Assembly (NCBI GenBank): GCA_947478535.1
Contig: CANJXD010000242.1
Location: 1-8,248, forward strand
Source: Acetobacteraceae bacterium
Lineage (GTDB): Bacteria > Pseudomonadota > Alphaproteobacteria > Acetobacterales > Acetobacteraceae
Length of the DNA stretch: 8,248 bases
Direction: 5' to 3'
Made by a program: the position numbers and the translations under genes. Under the pieces are notes generated by a model. That model did not search any database. It worked only from the letters and a program-made list of their open reading frames with translations, and was not told where the DNA came from. Positions 1 to 6,800 of this stretch are shown in pieces; within the stretch, counting starts at the first letter, position 1, and each line of letters starts with the position of its first letter.

Positions 1-1
1 C

Positions 2-61
2 CAGAAACCCACCGCCGTCTGGATCAACCCGCCTGCGCAGAAGCTGAAACTCCAAGCCTAA
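2..61 (+). CDS. C-terminal scrap of an unidentified protein (partial)
   Basis: An open frame enters from the left edge and ends at the TAA at 59-61. It encodes only 19 residues, ending in ..AQKLKLQA. I do not recognise the family. It could be the true 3' end of a gene lying to the left or a chance open frame. It abuts the decayed insertion sequence that starts at about 62, so it may be the gene beside which that element landed. Confidence 0.25.
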   Translation, partial: QKPTAVWINPPAQKLKLQA

Positions 62-539
62 TCTCGAAGACCGGCTGTCTCATTGGCGTTGACACGTTCC
101 GCCATCCCTTGCGGCCCTTGCCCTGGCCGGCGCGGTTGCCGGTGATGCAGTGGCCGATGCCGTCGATGCGGCCGAGCCGAGGCGGCGCAGCACCAGACCG
201 GTGGTGGAGACCGGCAGGCTGAGCTGGCGTGCAATGGCCGGGCCGGATCGTCGCTCCCGGCGTAGCTTCTCGATCTGCTGGGTGGGTCTCCGGCGGCGCG
301 CAGGTTTTGCATCGAAGGGGTCTGAACAATCGGTCGCGCAGACCATCCAAACCCTCGCTTTCGTAGTGGCCGCGTCATTTGCGGACCGTCTTCGGCGTGA
401 TGCCGAGCACCGAGGCGACGTCTACAACCGTACACCCAGCCTTCAGCCGATCCACCATCAGCAATCGACTGTGCGGTGTGGTCCGCGCATTCTTATGGAT
501 GTCCATCCGGGGCTCCGGGCTTGGTGTTGTGGTCTGGCA
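62..539 (-). mobile_element. Remnant of an IS481-family insertion sequence
   Basis: The minus strand carries the start of an IS481-type element. The likely terminal segment lies at about 539-507 and reads TGCCAGACCACAACACC then AAGCCCGGAGCCCCGG, immediately before a transposase start at 506. This short TG.. terminus directly ahead of an ATGGACATCCAY start is typical of the family. Only about the first 130-150 codons' worth of transposase is present, and the DDE core and the opposite terminus are missing. The element is therefore truncated near 62 and cannot move by itself. The exact outer end at 539 is inferred from the motif. I could not identify a target-site duplication because the other end is absent. 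Confidence 0.75.
70..506 (-). pseudogene. IS481-family transposase, N-terminal part, multiply broken
   Basis: Reading from ATG 506 the product begins MDIHKNARTTPHSRLLM, then a helix-turn-helix (VVDVASVLGITPKTVRK), the usual N-terminal DNA-binding domain of IS481 transposases. At codon 44 (377-375) the expected conserved tryptophan of the VRKW motif is TGA. The frame resumes (HYESEGLDGLRDRLFRP) and shifts near 320 into another frame that continues with QIEKLRRERRSGPAIARQL and LPVSTTGLVLRRLG. It then returns to the first frame at LGRIDGIGHCITGNRAGQ, with about 25-30 codons missing relative to intact relatives. A further shift follows the GKGRKGW tryptophan at about 100. The homology fades at about 70. 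With one nonsense codon, at least two frameshifts and one internal deletion, it is certainly non-functional. Family assignment is from remembered motif patterns. Confidence 0.8.
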
Positions 540-636
540 ACCGCAGCTTCCAAGCTCAGCCCCGGAGGGACAACCTCCATAGCAACGGCATCTAGTAGAT
601 CCAGTGGCCGGCCCCCGCCCGGCGGCAGCGTCCTGT
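540..636. other. Gene-free spacer between the operon end and the IS remnant
   Basis: No coding frame is supported here. It holds small inverted repeats: GGAGG-GACAA-CCTCC at 564-578, AGCTT-CC-AAGCT at 545-556 and ATCTA-G-TAGAT at 590-600, plus a G+C-rich stretch at 607-628. None is followed by a U run on the minus strand, so no intrinsic terminator for the operon can be claimed. Termination may be Rho-dependent or lie further on. Confidence 0.5.
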
Positions 637-1491
637 TCAGCCGCTGAGGTGCTTCAGTTCGAAAGCCTGCGCGCCCTCAGTACCGACCAACTTGTTGCGA
701 TCCGCCATGCTGGACATCGCGGTGTAGCCTTCCGCCGTTCCTCGCGCGCGGATATGCGCGAAGACCGCGCGCATCGCATGCATCGCCGCCAGTTGCGCAT
801 CGGCGGGGAAGATGACGATGCGAAAACCCATCTGGCCGAGCTCGGCCACGGTGAAGGGCGCGGTCTCGCCGCGAGTCACGGCGATCAGCTTCGGGCCGGC
901 GACGCGGCGGGCAACGGCCTCGATATCGGCGGCCGCCTTGATGAACTCGACATAGCCGATGTCGGCACCGGCATCGACGTAGCGGTTCACGCGGTCGATG
1001 GCCTCGTCCAGGCCGAGCAGCGGCCGGCTGTCGGTGCGGGCGATCACCAGCGGGCCGTCGGCGCCCCGGGCTTCCAGCGCGGCGGAGATGCGGCCGGCCA
1101 TGACGGCGGGTGACATCAGGTCGTCGCGTGGATCCAGCGAGCGGCGCGGCACCTCGCGATCCTCGACATGTACCGCCGCGGCATCGGCGCGGGCCAAAAG
1201 GCGCATGATGCGAGCCAGGGGCAGGGGACCGCCGAAGCCCGAATCGACGTCGACGATATTGGGCAGCGGGCAGGCCTCGGCGATGGCCAGGACCCGCTGG
1301 CACAGCTCGGCCAGGCCGAACTGGCCGAGGTCGGGCTGACCGAGGCCGCGGGTGATGCCGCCGCCGGTGGCGTGGATCGCGGCGAAGCCGGCTTCCTGCG
1401 CCAGCAGCGCGGTCAGCGGATCGGCCGCGCCGACGGCGACGACGGGCTCGGGCGCGCCCAGCAGGGTGCGCAGGCGGTCGGCACCGGTCAT
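637..1491 (-). CDS. Isocitrate lyase/PEP mutase superfamily enzyme
   Basis: This is a 284-residue cytosolic TIM-barrel enzyme of the PEP mutase/isocitrate lyase superfamily, about the usual length for the small members (methylisocitrate lyase, PEP mutase, oxaloacetate decarboxylase types). Visible landmarks are the substrate loop TGGG (42-45), the metal-binding DVDSGFGG (81-88), HVED (108-111), ARTDSR (151-156) and a glutamate in GYVEF (E182). The cysteine loop KRCGH of true isocitrate and methylisocitrate lyases is absent, and the equivalent stretch reads VPRRSLDPR. A classical C-C lyase mechanism is therefore doubtful, and the reaction (lyase, decarboxylase, hydrolase or mutase on a 2-oxo/2-hydroxy acid) is unknown. 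It is the last gene of the operon. The ATG at 1491 lies 13 bases after the ATPase stop and matches the usual start of relatives. ATG 1515 or GTG 1536 would overlap the ATPase gene. No start has a good ribosome binding site, which suggests translational coupling. Superfamily is sure, specific function is not. Confidence 0.88.
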   Translation of the reverse strand: MTGADRLRTLLGAPEPVVAVGAADPLTALLAQEAGFAAIHATGGGITRGLGQPDLGQFGLAELCQRVLAIAEACPLPNIVDVDSGFGGPLPLARIMRLLARADAAAVHVEDREVPRRSLDPRDDLMSPAVMAGRISAALEARGADGPLVIARTDSRPLLGLDEAIDRVNRYVDAGADIGYVEFIKAAADIEAVARRVAGPKLIAVTRGETAPFTVAELGQMGFRIVIFPADAQLAAMHAMRAVFAHIRARGTAEGYTAMSSMADRNKLVGTEGAQAFELKHLSG

Positions 1492-1504
1492 GGAGCTATG
1501 GTCA

Positions 1505-2302
1505 TCAATGGGCATCCTGGGCGCCGGCGACGGCACGGGCTTCTTGGCGGACCAAGGCCAGCACGTCGCGCTTGTAGGCGGTGAAGGTGGGGCCGGTCAG
1601 CACCTCGAACGACCGCGGGCGCGGCAGGTCGATGGCGATGTCGGCCATAATGCGGCCGGGGGCGCGGGACATTACGATGACGCGGTCGGCCATGAAGACG
1701 GCCTCCTCGACGTCATGGGTGACGAACAGCACGGTGCGCTGGTCGCGTTCCCAAATCGCCAGCAGAAGCTCCTGCATCATGGACCGCGTCTGCGCATCGA
1801 GCGCGCCGAAGGGTTCGTCCATCAGCAGCACTTCGGGGTCGTTGACCAGGGCGCGCGCGATGGCGGCGCGCTGGCGCATGCCGCCGGATAGCTCGCTCGG
1901 ATAGCTTTCGGCGAAGCGCGTCAGGCCGACCTTTTCCAGCAGCGCCATGGCTGCCGGGGTGTAGACGGACTTGGCGATGCCGCGGCGCTGCGGGCCGTAG
2001 GAGACATTGCCGAGCACGGTTAGCCAGGGAAACAGCGCGGCCTCCTGGAACACCACGCCGCGGTCCGGGGCAGGGCCCTTCACATCGTGGCCGTCCAGCA
2101 GCACGCGACCGCCGGTCGGCGTCTCGAAGCCGGCCAGCAGGTTCAGCAGGGTGCTCTTGCCGCAGCCGGAGGGGCCGACCAGGCAGACGAAGGACCGGTC
2201 CTCGATCGCCAGCGACAGACCTTCCAGCGCCGTCACCTCGGCGCCGCCGCGCGCGGGCTGGAAGCGCTTGACGATGCGCTCGAAGAGGATGCGGGAGGGC
2301 AT
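1505..2302 (-). CDS. ABC transporter ATPase, NitT/TauT (SsuB-like) family
   Basis: A 265-residue nucleotide-binding subunit that hydrolyses ATP on the cytoplasmic face of an ABC importer. All catalytic motifs are intact and in order: Walker A GPSGCGKST (43-51), Q-loop Q86 in VVFQEAALFPW, signature LSGGMRQ (138-144), Walker B LLMDEP (159-164) with D-loop FGALD (165-169), and switch histidine H196 in FVTHD. The FPWLTVLGNV stretch after the Q-loop and the THDVEEAVFMADRV ending are typical of the taurine/nitrate/sulfonate branch. The ATG at 2302 follows the hyuB stop by 3 bases (TGA GCG ATG) with no clear ribosome binding site of its own, so coupling to hyuB is likely. It is separated from its permease gene by hyuAB, which ties those enzymes to the transporter. 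Related names (ssuB, tauB, ntrD) are not used because the solute is unknown. Confidence 0.95.
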   Translation of the reverse strand: MPSRILFERIVKRFQPARGGAEVTALEGLSLAIEDRSFVCLVGPSGCGKSTLLNLLAGFETPTGGRVLLDGHDVKGPAPDRGVVFQEAALFPWLTVLGNVSYGPQRRGIAKSVYTPAAMALLEKVGLTRFAESYPSELSGGMRQRAAIARALVNDPEVLLMDEPFGALDAQTRSMMQELLLAIWERDQRTVLFVTHDVEEAVFMADRVIVMSRAPGRIMADIAIDLPRPRSFEVLTGPTFTAYKRDVLALVRQEARAVAGAQDAH

Positions 2303-2305
2303 CGC

Positions 2306-3925
2306 TCAGGCAGGCCGGAAGCCCGCGGCGCGGTCGAAATCGATGCGCTCCGCCGGACGTTCCTGGACATCGCCATAGCCGGCGCCGCCGGGCGTGCGGA
2401 TGACCAGGCAATCGCCGGGCTTGAGCGTCGTGTGGCCCTTCGACTTCGCGGGGTCGCCGGATTCGAGGAAGACCTCGCCCTTGGCACCGGGGGCGCCGCC
2501 TTCGAGGCCCTGGGGCGCGTTGCGGTGGCGGTCGGTGAGCATGGAGACAGTGATCGGCGCGTCGGAGATGTTACGGACGCGGATTTCCTGGCCGAAGCCA
2601 CCGCGGGTGCGGCCCTCGCCCGAGGAGTCGAGGCGGTACTGCTTGCGCTCGATGCGCACGGGGGCCGCTTCCTCGGCGACTTCGACGGGGACATTCGTTA
2701 CCGTCGCCGGGAAGGCGACGGTGCTCAACCCGTCGCGGCCGAAGCGCGCGCCCATGCCGCCGGCGAGGAACAGGTAGATGACAAAGCCCTCGCCATCCCG
2801 CTTGCGGCCGGAGATGACGGCGATGGCGGAAGGGGAGCCGCTGGCCGCCAGCACCTTTTCCGGCATCACGCCCTGCAGGGCGCTGTAGATCATCGCCTGC
2901 AACAGCTGGCCGTTGATGTGGCGCAGGCCGACCGGCGCGGGATGACGACAGTTCAGCACGCTGCCTTCCGGCGCGATGACGGTGAACGGGCGCAGCGTGC
3001 CGGTGTTGTTCGGCACTTCCGGGCCGATGGCGCATTTCAGCGGGTAGACGGTGTAGGCATAGGTGAAGTTGTGCACGCCGTTCAGCGGCCAGGGCACCTG
3101 GGGCGAACTGCCGGTATAGTCGATGACGATGTCCTCGTCGGTGATGGTGATCGCGCATTTCAGCGGGATCGGCTCGTCATAGCCGTCGGCCATGATCTCC
3201 GAGGTGTAGACGCCGTTGGGGACGCGGCGGATGCCCTCGCGCATCGCCTGTTCGCAGCGATCCTTCACATAGGCGCCGAAGGTGTCGAGGTCCTTCAGCT
3301 CGCCCTCGTCGAGCAATTGGCCGACGCCGCGGATCGCCGCGTCGTTGGAGGACATCAGCGCGTAGATGTCGCCGATCACCTCGTCTGGGACGCGGGTGTT
3401 GGAACGGATGATGCTGAAGAAGGTCTCGTTGGGGCCGTCGGCGGTTTGTACCAGCGTCGGGTTGAAGCGGAGGCCTTCCTCGAAGATCTCGCGGGTCTGG
3501 CCGCCGAACAAGGTGCCGCCGACATCAGAGATATGCGTGATGGCGCCGGCAAAACCGACCAGCTTGTCGCGCCAGAACACCGGCTGCACGACCGTCACAT
3601 CCGGCAGATGGCCGGCGCCGAGCCAGGGGTCGTTGGTCAGCATGGCGTCGCCCGCCTTCCACTTGTCCAGCGGGCGCTCCTTGAGGATCGCCTTGGTCGT
3701 CAGCGGCAGCGTGGACAGGAAGGACGGGATGGACTGGATTGACTGGGCGATGCTGTCGCCCTTGGTGTCCATCAGACACGCCGCGAAGTCGTTGGACTCG
3801 CGGGTCGGGAAGGAGAAGGCGGTGCGGCGCAGGGTGGCGCCGGCTTCGTCCATCAAGGCACGCAGCCGGGCCCAGAGGACCTGGTTGATAAGGGCCTGAT
3901 CAGAACCAATGCGGTCGCCGTCCAT
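2306..3925 (-). CDS. hyuB: Hydantoinase B / oxoprolinase B-type subunit
   Basis: A 539-residue HyuB-family subunit, normal length, cytosolic, partner of the HyuA encoded just upstream. The family includes N-methylhydantoinase, the C-terminal half of 5-oxoprolinase, and the large subunits of acetone and acetophenone carboxylases. Family landmarks run throughout: RRTAFSF..ESNDFAACLMD (33-52), TNDPW (97-101), GHLPDV (105-110), THISDVGG (130-137), IFEEGLRF (147-154), DYTGSSPQV (269-277), PNNTGTLRP (305-313), EGRTRGGFG (437-445) and the hallmark TPGGAGYGD (511-519). H106, D109 and H131 match the spacing of the metal ligands I recall for the acetone carboxylase alpha subunit. The start at 3925 lies 2 bases after the hyuA stop and has a strong upstream AGAAGGAGG. 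The family is sure. The substrate (a hydantoin, a cyclic imide or lactam, or a ketone) is not readable from sequence. Confidence 0.95.
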   Translation of the reverse strand: MDGDRIGSDQALINQVLWARLRALMDEAGATLRRTAFSFPTRESNDFAACLMDTKGDSIAQSIQSIPSFLSTLPLTTKAILKERPLDKWKAGDAMLTNDPWLGAGHLPDVTVVQPVFWRDKLVGFAGAITHISDVGGTLFGGQTREIFEEGLRFNPTLVQTADGPNETFFSIIRSNTRVPDEVIGDIYALMSSNDAAIRGVGQLLDEGELKDLDTFGAYVKDRCEQAMREGIRRVPNGVYTSEIMADGYDEPIPLKCAITITDEDIVIDYTGSSPQVPWPLNGVHNFTYAYTVYPLKCAIGPEVPNNTGTLRPFTVIAPEGSVLNCRHPAPVGLRHINGQLLQAMIYSALQGVMPEKVLAASGSPSAIAVISGRKRDGEGFVIYLFLAGGMGARFGRDGLSTVAFPATVTNVPVEVAEEAAPVRIERKQYRLDSSGEGRTRGGFGQEIRVRNISDAPITVSMLTDRHRNAPQGLEGGAPGAKGEVFLESGDPAKSKGHTTLKPGDCLVIRTPGGAGYGDVQERPAERIDFDRAAGFRPA

Positions 3926-3927
3926 GA

Positions 3928-6024
3928 CTATGCGGCCTCCTTCTGCGCGACCGCGGGCGGTTCGACCACCAGCGTGCCGTAAGCGTCGACGGTGATGCGG
4001 GCGCCGGGGCCGATCACCAGGGTGGATTCCCGTTCCTCGACGATCGCCGGGCCGGTCAGGACGGTCCCGCTGTCGAGCGCGTAGCGGTCGTAGATGGGCG
4101 TGCGCACATAGCCCTCGGCTTCCGGGAAATAGGCCAGGCGCTCGCCCTTGATGGCCGTGCCGGCGGCTTGGCTGCGGAGGACCAGGTCGAGCGGCGGCGG
4201 CGCGGCGCTAACGGTGACGCGCCAGTTCAGCGCCTCCACCTTCAGGTCGGCGGTGCGGTGGAACAGATCTTTGTAGCGGGCGAAGAACGCGTCCTTCAGC
4301 CTAGGGGCATCGGCGTCGGTCAGCGCGCCGTTGGGGATGGCGACGGAGATGTCGTGCATCTGGCCGACATACTGCATGTCTGCGGTGCGGGTGACGATGA
4401 TATCGGCCTCGGCGACGCCTGCGGTCTTCAGGAAAACCCGGCCGGCCTCCTCCATCTCCGCGAACAGCTTGCCGAGATGTGCGTAGTCGATGCGGTCGAT
4501 GCGGGTGACGTAGGCGCGCACGGCTTCCGAGGCGACCGGCGCCACTAGGAAGCCGAGCGCCGAGGCGACGCCGGCACGTGAAGGCGCCAGCACCGCGGGC
4601 GAGCGCAGGATGCGCGCCACGCCATAGGCATGCACGGGGCCGGCGCCGCCGAAGCTGAGCAGGGCGTAGCGGCTGGGGTCGCGGCCGTGTTCCATGGCAT
4701 GGATACGGAAGGCGTTGGCCATGTCTTCATTGGCGACGCGGTGGATGCCCCAAGCTGCCTGGGTAACTGTGAGGCCGAGGGGGAGGGCGACATGTTCCTC
4801 AATGGCGCGGCGCGAGGCCTCGATGTCCAGCGACATCTCACCGCCGAGGAAATACCCGGGGTCGAGATAGCCGAGCACCAGATCCGCATCGGTGACCGTC
4901 GGCCGCGTGCCGCCGCGGCCGTAGCAGGCGGGCCCGGGCATGGCGCCGGCGCTGCGCGGGCCGACCTGCAACTGGCCGAGCCGGTCGATCCAGGCGATGG
5001 ATCCGCCGCCGGTGCCGATCTCCTCGATCTCGACGCAGGGCACGCGCACCGGGAAGCCGCTGCCGCGCTTGAACTTGTCGAGGCGGGCTACCTCGAATTC
5101 GCGGGCGACGGCGACCTCGCCGTGATGGATGAGGGAGGCTTTGGCCGTCGTGCCGCCCATGTCGAAGGCGATGAGGTCGGCGCGTCCCGTCAGCTTGGCG
5201 AAGCGTTCCGCCAGTTTCACGCCGCCGGCAGGGCCGGATTCGATCAGGCGGGTGGGGAAGCGGCGGGCCTGTTCCGACGTCGTCAGCAAGCCGCTGGAGA
5301 GCATCAGCTGCAGGTCGCAGGTGACCCCCATCGCGGCCAGGCGCTCCGCCAGGCGCGCGAGGTAGCGGTCCATCAGCGGTTGCAGATAGGCGTTGATGAC
5401 GGTGGTGGAGGTGCGCTCGTATTCGCGGATCTCCGGCGCGACCTCGGAGGAGAGGCTGACATAGATCTCGGGCGCGATCTTCTGGATATAGGCGGCGGTC
5501 TCCGCCTCATGCGCGCCGTTCTTGTGGGCGTGCAGGTAGCAGATGGCGATGCTGGCGACGCCGGCCTCACGCAGGGCTGCCACTTCGGTGGCAAGGCTGT
5601 CGGTGTCGAGCGGTGTGACGGCCTGGCCGTCGCTGCCGGTGCGCTGCGTGACGTCGCGGCGCAGCGGGCGGGGCACCAAGGTCTGCGGCAGTTCGAGTTG
5701 CAGGTCGTAGTAGTCGTAGCGGGCCTCACGGCGGATCGCGAGGACGTCGCGAAATCCCTCGGTGGTCAGCAGTCCCGTGACGGCGCCGGTGCGCTCGATC
5801 ACCGCATTGGTGCCGAGCGTGGTGCCATGCACGATCTGCGTGATGCCCGCCGCCGGCACGCCGCTGCTGGCCAGCATGTCGGCCAGGCCGTCGATGACGG
5901 CGTCGGAGGGATCGGTCGGCGTGGTCAGCGTCTTGCCGAGGAACAGGCGGCCGGTGCCCACTTCCTCCAGCACGAAGTCGGTGAAGGTGCCGCCGATATC
6001 GACGCCCAAGCGATAGTCAGCCAT
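3928..6024 (-). CDS. hyuA: Hydantoinase A / oxoprolinase A-type ATPase subunit
   Basis: A 698-residue HyuA-family protein of standard length, with the sugar kinase/actin-type ATPase fold that drives the ATP-dependent reaction together with HyuB. Landmarks are DIGGTFTD (9-16, phosphate-1 loop), HGTTLGTNAVIER (66-78), EGFRDVLAIRRE (89-100), ESGPAGG (262-268), DMGGTTAK (288-295, phosphate-2 loop), GTGGGS (337-342), LSFGGAGPVHA (456-466) and DMQYVGQ (549-555). No motif is broken. The ATG at 6024 follows the permease stop by 3 bases and is preceded by GAGG (6034-6031) with 6-base spacing, a good ribosome binding site. In known relatives HyuA phosphorylates or activates the substrate or a carboxylate for ring opening or carboxylation. 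Its position inside an ABC importer operon suggests that it acts on the imported compound (inference). Confidence 0.95.
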   Translation of the reverse strand: MADYRLGVDIGGTFTDFVLEEVGTGRLFLGKTLTTPTDPSDAVIDGLADMLASSGVPAAGITQIVHGTTLGTNAVIERTGAVTGLLTTEGFRDVLAIRREARYDYYDLQLELPQTLVPRPLRRDVTQRTGSDGQAVTPLDTDSLATEVAALREAGVASIAICYLHAHKNGAHEAETAAYIQKIAPEIYVSLSSEVAPEIREYERTSTTVINAYLQPLMDRYLARLAERLAAMGVTCDLQLMLSSGLLTTSEQARRFPTRLIESGPAGGVKLAERFAKLTGRADLIAFDMGGTTAKASLIHHGEVAVAREFEVARLDKFKRGSGFPVRVPCVEIEEIGTGGGSIAWIDRLGQLQVGPRSAGAMPGPACYGRGGTRPTVTDADLVLGYLDPGYFLGGEMSLDIEASRRAIEEHVALPLGLTVTQAAWGIHRVANEDMANAFRIHAMEHGRDPSRYALLSFGGAGPVHAYGVARILRSPAVLAPSRAGVASALGFLVAPVASEAVRAYVTRIDRIDYAHLGKLFAEMEEAGRVFLKTAGVAEADIIVTRTADMQYVGQMHDISVAIPNGALTDADAPRLKDAFFARYKDLFHRTADLKVEALNWRVTVSAAPPPLDLVLRSQAAGTAIKGERLAYFPEAEGYVRTPIYDRYALDSGTVLTGPAIVEERESTLVIGPGARITVDAYGTLVVEPPAVAQKEAA
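3936..3944 (-). promoter_or_regulatory. Strong ribosome binding site for hyuB
   Basis: The minus strand reads AGAAGGAGG within the last codons of hyuA, 10 bases before the hyuB ATG at 3925. It is the strongest Shine-Dalgarno sequence in the operon. The other junctions, apart from the GAGG before hyuA, have weak or no sites. This could set the A:B subunit ratio independently of coupling to hyuA. Confidence 0.75.
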
Positions 6025-6027
6025 CTC

Positions 6028-6798
6028 TCACCTCACATCCATGCGGAAGACGCGACGCATCAATTGCAGCATCGGCCAATCCGTCAGCACGCCGAGCCCG
6101 CCGATGATCACCATCAGCGCCATGATCAGCTCGGTATCCAGGGTTTCACGAGCCTGGAGCAAGGTCGCCCCGAGGCCGTAGTTCACGCCCGTGAATTCGC
6201 CCAGGACCATGTAGATCCACGAATAGGCCAGGCCGATGCGCAGCCCGCTCAGCACGCCCGGAAACGCCGCCGGCAGCACCACGGTGCGCAGCAGCGCGGC
6301 CTGCGACGCGCCCAGGCTGCGCGCCGCGCGCAGCAGCAAGGGGTCGACGTATTTCACCGCCTGCAGGGTCGCCAGGAAGACGGCATAGAACGAGCCCAGC
6401 GCGATCAGGAAGATCGCCGACGGCGTGCCGATGCCGAACCAGATCAGCGCCAGCGGCAGCCAGCAGATGCCGGGGATAGACCGCGTCAGTTGCAGGCTCG
6501 GTTCCACATAGCGCGCGGCGCCGCGGTAGTAGCCGAGCAGGATGCCGATCGGAATGCCGAGGCCGGAGCCCACCAGGAAGCCGGCCAGGACCCGCTTCAG
6601 GCTGGCCCAGAAGTGGATCAGGAAGGTGCCGGAATAGGGGCCTTCGCCATCGCCGAAGACGAAGTCCACCGCCGCCTGCAGCACCGATCTCGGCGAGGGC
6701 AACAGGTACTGCGGCACGAAGCCGCCATGCGTCAGCGCCGTCCAGATCGCCAGGATCGCCAGCGGCAAGACCAGCGCGCGCCAAGGTAGGACCGGCAT
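6028..6798 (-). CDS. ABC transporter permease, NitT/TauT (SsuC-like) family
   Basis: A 256-residue inner-membrane permease of the binding-protein-dependent type. Hydrophobic segments are visible at about 7-23, 68-91, 111-122, 127-147, 180-203 and 223-241, consistent with six helices. The cytoplasmic EAA-type loop that docks on the ATPase is at about 157-189 (AARSLGASQAALLRTVVLP followed by AFPGVLSGLRIG), with its conserved glycine in place. Family length is usually 250-280, so the gene is complete. ATG 6798 lies 2 bases after the binding-protein stop (TAG CG ATG) and has no own ribosome binding site, so translational coupling is likely. Homodimer formation is expected because only one permease gene is present. 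It belongs with the binding protein upstream and the ATPase three genes downstream. The solute is unknown. Confidence 0.94.
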   Translation of the reverse strand: MPVLPWRALVLPLAILAIWTALTHGGFVPQYLLPSPRSVLQAAVDFVFGDGEGPYSGTFLIHFWASLKRVLAGFLVGSGLGIPIGILLGYYRGAARYVEPSLQLTRSIPGICWLPLALIWFGIGTPSAIFLIALGSFYAVFLATLQAVKYVDPLLLRAARSLGASQAALLRTVVLPAAFPGVLSGLRIGLAYSWIYMVLGEFTGVNYGLGATLLQARETLDTELIMALMVIIGGLGVLTDWPMLQLMRRVFRMDVR

Positions 6799-6800
6799 CG

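Noticed and set aside
564..578. GGAGG-GACAA-CCTCC hairpin as the operon terminator
   Set aside because: The stem is only 5 bp and no U tract follows on the minus strand, so an intrinsic terminator cannot be supported.
150..647. A 165-codon plus-strand frame over the left end
   Set aside because: It runs antisense to the transposase relic, is Arg/Ser-rich, and shows no family motif.
604..1584. Plus-strand frames of 113-169 codons opposite the lyase/mutase-like gene
   Set aside because: Shadow frames of a gene whose minus-strand product carries clear superfamily motifs.
2087..3742. A 551-codon open frame on the plus strand, opposite hyuB and the ATPase gene
   Set aside because: Same reasons: it overlaps two well-supported genes and encodes Ala/Gly/Arg/Asp-rich sequence with no recognisable domain.
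4630..6789. A 719-codon open frame on the plus strand, opposite hyuA and the permease
   Set aside because: It is antisense to two genes with intact family motifs, crosses their junction, and its product is a low-complexity Gln/Arg/Ala/Gly-rich sequence typical of shadow frames in G+C-rich DNA.
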